The position numbers and the translations under genes were made by a program. From Mytilus galloprovincialis (Eukaryota; Mollusca; Bivalvia; Mytilida; Mytilidae), in contig NC_134843.1 of NCBI RefSeq assembly GCF_965363235.1, positions 51,641,535-51,705,534 of the forward strand: DNA of 64,000 nt. The letters are read 5' to 3'. Under the pieces are notes generated by a model. The model had not been told where the DNA came from, did no database searches, and saw nothing but the letters and a program-made list of their open reading frames with translations. This document shows, piece by piece, positions 58,063 to 64,000 of this stretch. Position 1 is the first letter of the stretch. Every line of letters begins with the position of its first letter.

Positions 58063-60779
58063 ATATTGATCATAGTATCATTGAATTTAAAAATAAATGC
58101 AATCACCTGCATATGCACGCGTATTCCAAGCAATTACCGGATTCAGATGAATGATCTGTTTAGATACGAGTACACGAAAAATAAGAAAAAATAAAAAAAT
58201 TATAAAATAACCACCTTCAATAGCAAGTAATCTACTAAATTTTTGATATTACAAGCACCCCCTCCCACCCCTCCTCACACACACCAAAAACAAAAGCCTC
58301 CAAAAAAAAAATCAAACACAAAAATTCAAACATAAACAATTGATTTAATAACAGAACGCATCATTTTCATTTAAAAAAATATAGCGAAATTTATAGAGTA
58401 GCAATTTATTCATTTAGTTTGCATATTAATTATTTGCATTGAATACTACAATCGTAATATTGGATTCACAACGGCTAACCATTGAATATGTTGATGGACA
58501 TTGACTGAAAAGTCCAGGTAATTATTCTAGTAAATATTGTGAAAGGTACCACATTTGCTGCTTATTTCGGTATTCATATTCCCTCAGATATAACAAGTCG
58601 AAGATTTGTAAAAACATTAGGAGCTGAATGTACAAAAGGATTCCTAAAAGTTTTTAGCACGATGCATTATATGGAAATTACATTTTAAGTGTAACTGTAA
58701 CTTGAGAAATCATGAACATCTTCATGTTAACAGTAAGCAATAAATCGCAAATTACTCATGCACGAACGTGGGTCCTTGCGTATTGGTCAACAGTTATAAT
58801 TATTGTTTGAATTCTCATCGTAACGTTCGATTAATCTAATGAATTTCAACTAATACTTATTAATATAAATCCAACGATACATATTGAAGTTGTAAATGCA
58901 TATTAAATGAAATAGGTCTATAGTTACAGATAAAAATCGATGTCTTAACGTTATCATAAAACACATGTTTTACAGACTGCAAAACAAAGAATAAAATGAT
59001 GTCGTAAGTGTCACGATTGTGTTACGGATGGCATATTTCATTGAATAAATACAATTGATAAAGACAATCAAACTAGTCTGCAGTCGCATTAACGTCTGGT
59101 TGCACATAGTCTGATATGTAACCATGAGTAAAGTTATTCCTAGGAACAGCTGGACACAGAGCATGGACAACGTAAGTAAATAACTAAAAAAAATATGTAT
59201 CACAAATAAGAAGAAAACTGGAATAAATTATAAACAATCTGTAAACAAAATTTTCCTTTTTTACTTGTATCAAGAGAACAAATTCGGTGACACCATTTTT
59301 TATTTTTATTTTCTTAAAGCCTATTATTAAACCCGTTTTCTCATCTTTTATTTCTTAAATCATAAATTTCTTTTAATTCACAAAAATTATGGCGACCCAT
59401 ACTATTTTATTATATATTTGTAAGAAAAACATGGTTAAATCTACATTTTGGTAAAGTACGAGATCATTCCATCTATGGAAATACATATACCGATGATACA
59501 TATACATATATAAAAGATTTTGTGTAAAAAAACAACTGAAAATTGTCCATGATCCGTATAGTTCTATGTCGTCGGATATTTGTAAATATTTTGTCATTAT
59601 TAGTTACTGCTTAAATAGCTTGTTATGTTAAAAAAACACTCACATACAGCTCTGTCTTTTTTAAGGGACCATGTAAAGCTTTCAGTCTTCAACTGACTGT
59701 GTTAATTTCTTTTAATATTACAAGAGACATATTAATCCTGGCATTCTTTAAAATGCTCACTATTTCAACTTACTAGAGACATGTTTAATCGAACAATCAC
59801 TCAAAACTATACAAATATAATAAAACATTTTCTATTTATAATATATAAAAAAACACACTTTCCATATTCAAAATGCAAAAATAATTTATATGTTATTGAA
59901 TGTATCCTCAAGTTAGTGCACAAAACCTATTTTATTCTATGTCTGAAAAGGGATTTAAAATGAATCAAATCAAATGATTTTCCTATAAAAATTGCAATGA
60001 TCTTTTTCAAATTTATATTTTTTTAATAACTGTTACAGTTAATGGGGTTTTGTTCAGTTTCCGGTCCATAGTTCATCAAACAAGCGATACATGTATTACA
60101 AAATGTGCAAAGAAAACAGAATTCACTTAAACAGCCAAATTTAAAGTGATGAATAAAATCTAATGAAATAATTGTCATGCCTACAATACCAAGCTTATCG
60201 ACGAATTGAATGAGAGCTCTTGCTGGAAAACTCGGTAACAAAGCTTCAAAGAGATACATGTTTTGTAAGTGGTGATTCTCAAATATCAACATTTTTTCTC
60301 ACTGATAATATTGAAAATTGCTATAGTATTTCATATAAGAGACAAAATCTTACGATGTCCGCGTCGCCATTATCACTACATTTGCCACCGCAAAAATCCG
60401 AAAAAGCCGCGGAATCTCTTAACATTAAGTCATTTCTTCTTACATTCTTACATTCGAAATTAGCTGTTACATGTAAGCTTCAAATTACTTTTTTATGTTT
60501 CAAAGTCATGACCAGTGCAAAAGAACCTATTTTATAAAATATTTACATAAAATTTATGTAAGATATGATAGAAAAACATTTAAACAATATATCTGCGTAT
60601 TAATAACTTACATTTTCTATGCATTTTGTCTGAAAAGAGAGGATTTTTATTAATAAAAAAATTATTGAAATCAATGTTAAAGTAAATTAAAAGTCGCGTG
60701 CAAGTCAGATAATGACAGGACTGCTAATCAAACAAGGTACAGACCTTCTAAAATTCAAACTGACCATTATTCCGTGCGT
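58063..60779. other. AT-rich intergenic sequence, nothing recognised
   Basis: A C-rich low-complexity patch lies at about 58255..58285. Several short open frames look hydrophobic simply because of T-rich codons. I found none with both splice sites and a family motif. Confidence 0.4.
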
Positions 60780-61015
60780 TCATCGTGTATCGTGCGTGTA
60801 CCAATCGTGAGTTCATCATTCATCGTTCCGTGTATTTTCCGTGTAACGTGCGTGCATCGTGTATTCTTAATCGTGTATCGTGCGTGTATCGTGCGCTCAT
60901 CAATCATTTATTCTTAACCGTGTATCGTGCGTTCATCAATCATTCATTCTTTACCGTGTATCGTGCGTTCGTCAATCGTGTATAATTGTGTATATCAGAT
61001 AACGTGCATTTGTCA
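60780..61015 (+). repeat. Minisatellite
   Basis: Degenerate repeats of about 40 bp built on CGTGTATCGTGCGTTCATCA and ATCATTCATTCTT. At least four copies are recognisable, best between 60870 and 60980. Confidence 0.75.
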
Positions 61016-61083
61016 AACGTTCATCTCTAATTGTGTAACGTTCATACATTGCGGTTTTTATATGATAGTCGGTTATAGAGCTC

Positions 61084-61195
61084 ACCAAAGCTTATATTTT
61101 TTCTCACGGTTAAAGTATATATATATATATACTTTAACCGTGAGAAAAAATATATATATATATACTTTAACCGTGAGAAAAAATATAAGCTTTGG
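61084..61195. repeat. Palindrome with a duplicated arm
   Basis: ACCAAAGCTTATATTTTTTC on the left is matched by its reverse complement at the right end. TACTTTAACCGTGAGAAAAA appears twice on the right side, separated by TA repeats. Confidence 0.85.
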
Positions 61196-61270
61196 TATAT
61201 AAAAGTCTATTAAAAAAGACCAACCAACAAATTCAGTATGTACCGGATCGTCTAAAATAGGCGAAACTAT

Positions 61271-61670
61271 GCAGATAAGGAAAAATTATATCAGTCTAAA
61301 GATTTGCACAACGGTACTGATATAAGATGTTATAATACGAAAATGTTGTTATTAAATCGTGTTGACAAATATTTCGGCTCAACAAATGGCCTTCTTCAAG
61401 TGTCACAAGTTTTAACTATGTGTATAGTTAAACCTTGTGATACTTGAAGATACACATAGTTAAAGCTTGTGACACTTGAAGATACACATAGTTAAAACTT
61501 GTGACACTTGAAGATACACATAGTTAAAACTTGTGACACTTGAAGAAGGCCATTTGTTGAGCCGAAATATTTGTCAACACGATTTAATAACAACATTTTC
61601 GTATTATAACATCTTATATCAGTACCGTTGTGCAAATCTTTAGACTGATATATTTTTTCCTTATCTGCAG
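61271..61670. mobile_element. Foldback element: ~150-bp inverted arms around a 32-bp tandem repeat
   Basis: The left arm (61271..about 61420) and right arm (about 61515..61670) are near-perfect reverse complements (GCAGATAAGGAAAAA, GATTTGCACAACGGTACTGA, AATATTTCGGCTCAACAAAT). The centre has three copies of a 32-bp unit (CTTGTGACACTTGAAGATAC plus ACATAGTTAAAA). The GAAGAAGGCC and GCCGAAA blocks recall the ends of Penelope-like elements; that link is inference. Confidence 0.8.
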
Positions 61671-61811
61671 CAAATTTACAGATCTAACATTGTTGGGTTG
61701 ATATTTAGACGAGTTGTATAAACATTATGTACACAGCCATGTATCACCATCATTGATGGCGATCAGATGGATACATCTGTTGTAGAGTTGTCACTGACTC
61801 AGACGTACTTA
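61671..61811 (+). mobile_element. Headless SINE tail copy
   Basis: Matches the tail of the SINE at 62192..62450 (AACATTGTTGGGTTGATATT, GTATCACCATCATTGATGGC, GTCACTGACTCAGACGTACT), without the tRNA-like head. It forms one arm of a large inverted repeat with 62192..62337. Confidence 0.75.
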
Positions 61812-61987
61812 TAAATATAATTATTTTCTGTGACTGTATATTACATTAATTTTTAGGATCCTTTACTATAGATAATTTAGCTGATCTGTAACAAAAACAT
61901 CTTCATGCCTTATATATCATGTACTGTAGTACGCTGCTAGATTAAAACTGACGAGGAAAGGTAACACACGGCCAGCGAAGGCTCTTT

Positions 61988-62156
61988 ATTGAGAGCCTAG
62001 GTGGTCGTGTGGTCTAGCAGGACGGCTGCAGTGCAGGCGATTTGGTGTCACGATATCACAGTAGCATGGGTTCGAATCCCGGCGAGGGAAGAACTAAAAA
62101 TTTGCGAAAGCAAATTTACAGATCTAACATTGTTGGGTTGATGTTTAGACGAGTTG

Positions 62157-62158
<2 letters not shown>
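61988..62158 (+). mobile_element. tRNA-derived SINE with intact A and B boxes
   Basis: The head has box A TGGTCTAGCAG (62010..62020) and box B GGTTCGAATCC (62069..62079), both perfect matches to the RNA polymerase III consensus, 48 nt apart. A body with GCAAATTTACAGATCTAACA follows, then a TA tail (62159..62197). The head is too long and unpaired at its ends to be a working tRNA. Confidence 0.8.

Positions 62159-62197
<39 letters not shown>
62159..62197. repeat. TA microsatellite (SINE tail)
   Basis: A perfect (TA)n run of about 19 units between two oppositely oriented SINE copies. Confidence 0.9.
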
Positions 62198-62199
<2 letters not shown>

Positions 62200-62450
62200 T
62201 ACGTCTGAGTCAGTGACAACTCTACAACAGATGTATCCATCGGATCGCCATCAATGATGGTGATACATGGCTGTGTACATAATGTATATACAACTCGTCT
62301 AAACATCAACCCAAAAATGTTAGACCTGTAAATTTGCTTTTGGTTCTTCCCTCGCCGGGATTCGAACCCATGCTACTGTGATATCGTGACACCAAATCGC
62401 CTGCACTGTAGCCGTCCTGCTAGACCACACGACCACCTGGGCTCTACAAA
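62192..62450 (-). mobile_element. tRNA-derived SINE, reverse copy
   Basis: Same head in reverse (GGGATTCGAACCCATGCTAC, then CTGCTAGACCACACGACCAC) and full tail. Together with the copy at 61988 and the headless tail at 61671 it makes a cruciform-prone region. Confidence 0.8.
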
Positions 62451-62463
62451 TATATATATATAT

Positions 62464-62523
62464 ACAACTCGTCTAAACATCAACCCAACAATGTTAGATC
62501 TGTAAATTTGCTTTCGCAATTTC
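62464..62523 (-). mobile_element. SINE tail fragment, reverse
   Basis: CAACTCGTCTAAACATCAAC then CCAACAATGTTAGATCTGTA repeats the tail once more, next to the long TA tract. Confidence 0.7.
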
Positions 62524-62527
62524 GTTG

Positions 62528-62713
<186 letters not shown>

Positions 62714-64000
62714 GTATGTTCCGACTTTAAATAAAATTTACAGTCATACTTACTTTCTTGTGAACACTTTAAAATTAACTTCATCGTACATAACGTTCAT
62801 ACAGATTCATGACTTTTTGTGTAAATATTTTATCATCTGTAAATATTTCGTGGTTATTCAGTGAATCTTGCCTGGGACTGACACATTTTGAAATAATGAT
62901 ACATGTTGTACGTACAATGTACAAACAATAACATGATATTGACATTTCTACGACAGAAGAGTTAAAATTGGAATTTCTATTCAACTGAGCGAAAATGGAC
63001 TTAAAAATATGCAGTTGGCCAACTGTTATTTGTTAAAAATATTCTGTCAATTAAAAACAAATGTGCTTTTGCAAAATTTAAATGTGGGTAGCTTCACTTA
63101 AAAAATAGAAACTGGAAAGTATGAAAAAAAGAAGTCCATGAGATGACATGTGTTGAAGCTCTACTATTGAAGATGAACTTCATGTTATTCTTAAATGCCC
63201 ATTATATGTAGTGTTAAGACAAATATTATACATTTTAATGAACATTTTAACCTATAATTATCAGATAGCGAAATTTTTATATTTTTATTTAATAACGGCC
63301 ATGTTGCTGCTATAGTCGCCAAAAACACCAACAATATTTTATTGAAAAGAAACTATACAAATCCTTGGTTGAACTAGGCTAGATTATAATTTTTCGCTTA
63401 TTTGGCAAATTCATATGCTACTAAGATATTTTCAAATATTTAAGTTTTGATAAATACCATTTTAAATATCATTTTTGTCTTAGTTTCTGATGGTCACATG
63501 CACGTTATGTTATTCCATTGAGAAAATACAATATACAAGATTGTCGGGAAAACGTGGATTGCGGATTAAAATGTTAAATGTCAAACTTGAATTATCAAAT
63601 TAAACTGAGGGGAATTAACACGAATATGTATATTCTCTTCAACAGTGTTTTAATTCTCTGTTCTGAATTTCATTTAAACTAAGCTAAAATGTTTTGTGGA
63701 AAATAGAATAAAAATAAACATTATATGTATTTGAAGGCATTATTTTAATTACAGAAATATAAGATCAGGCAAATATATCATGTATTATTTTAAATTGAGG
63801 AACTTTTAAAACTTGAAATTGCAGTTACAAGTTTAAGATATAATCTTGGTTTTTTTTTGTTTTTTTTTTTTATAAAATAGTTAAATATATGGTATTATCA
63901 TAACAAGTCTTTATTTGAATGGAATAAACATGGAACACTTTCATGGATTCATTTTTCATTGTGTTCATGGTTGCCTATCAATGACACCGTTTTTAACGGC
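62714..64000. other. AT-rich sequence, nothing recognised
   Basis: No supported exon, repeat or RNA gene up to the window edge. Confidence 0.4.

Noticed and set aside
58970..59203. Possible signal-peptide exon on the minus strand
   Set aside because: The hydrophobic run is not followed by an exon I can join; splice sites and frame do not agree, and T-rich sequence gives such runs by chance.
60023..60537. Open frames on both strands (89 and 105 codons)
   Set aside because: No family resemblance, no convincing splice sites, and the two overlap each other.
61990..62095. Possible tRNA gene
   Set aside because: A and B boxes are perfect, but no acceptor stem closes and the spacing is too long. 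It repeats with a common tail, so it is a SINE head.

Overview
This is a eukaryotic, AT-rich, intron-bearing and repeat-dense window. It is most likely from a marine mussel (Mytilidae, Mytilus-like). The support is the set of dispersed repeats that I recognise from mussel sequence (hammerhead-bearing retrozyme units, Penelope-like 3' tails), mollusc-type tRNA SINEs, and host genes from families expanded in bivalve immunity (IgGFc-binding/EGF proteins and C-type lectins). There are no bacterial operons, rRNA genes or CRISPR arrays. The species call is inference.

Host genes. (1) A complete nine-exon minus-strand gene can be assembled from splice sites at 29639..20526. It has a signal-peptide exon, six 120-bp phase-1 exons each coding one 40-residue six-cysteine EGF/EB-like module, one canonical EGF exon (111 bp), and a 1205-bp terminal exon coding an IgGFc-binding-type domain. 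The model gives 717 codons plus stop with no frame break. (2) A decayed paralogue of the terminal exon lies at 5731..6991 on the same strand. (3) A four-exon secreted C-type lectin lies at 44048..41968 (minus). Its exon phases fit perfectly, but it carries three lesions. (4) A lone splice-bounded 183-bp exon candidate lies at 33546..33728 (+).

Mobile DNA dominates the rest. A Penelope-like element (PLE) with an intact ~750-codon reverse transcriptase ORF (9319..11571) sits inside a retrozyme unit. Several 5'-truncated copies of the same PLE are scattered about, one almost identical to it (14535..14825). A broken CR1-like LINE (17450..12835, minus) has a PHD finger preceded by a 2A-like GDVSINPGP motif. 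It is split by two later insertions.

The most striking feature is a family of ~355-372 bp units that each carry a type I hammerhead ribozyme with a tiny palindromic stem III. These occur alone and as a head-to-tail array (49795..51871) with six ribozymes, predicting self-cleaved monomers of 372, 360, 366, 366 and 368 nt. A related family (17480..17965, 30395..30690) carries a different hammerhead-like motif with compensatory stem I changes and another palindromic stem III. At 35931..40450 there is a two-copy 2.26-kb tandem repeat with hairpin ends and clustered TGACCT nuclear-receptor half-sites.

The right end holds a 3.9-kb foldback element (53639..57513) with a repeated GTTACGGAGG motif inside, another repeat copy, a minisatellite, two nested inverted repeats, a tRNA-derived SINE cluster and an 81-unit TA tract. 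The remaining stretches are AT-rich and show nothing I can name.
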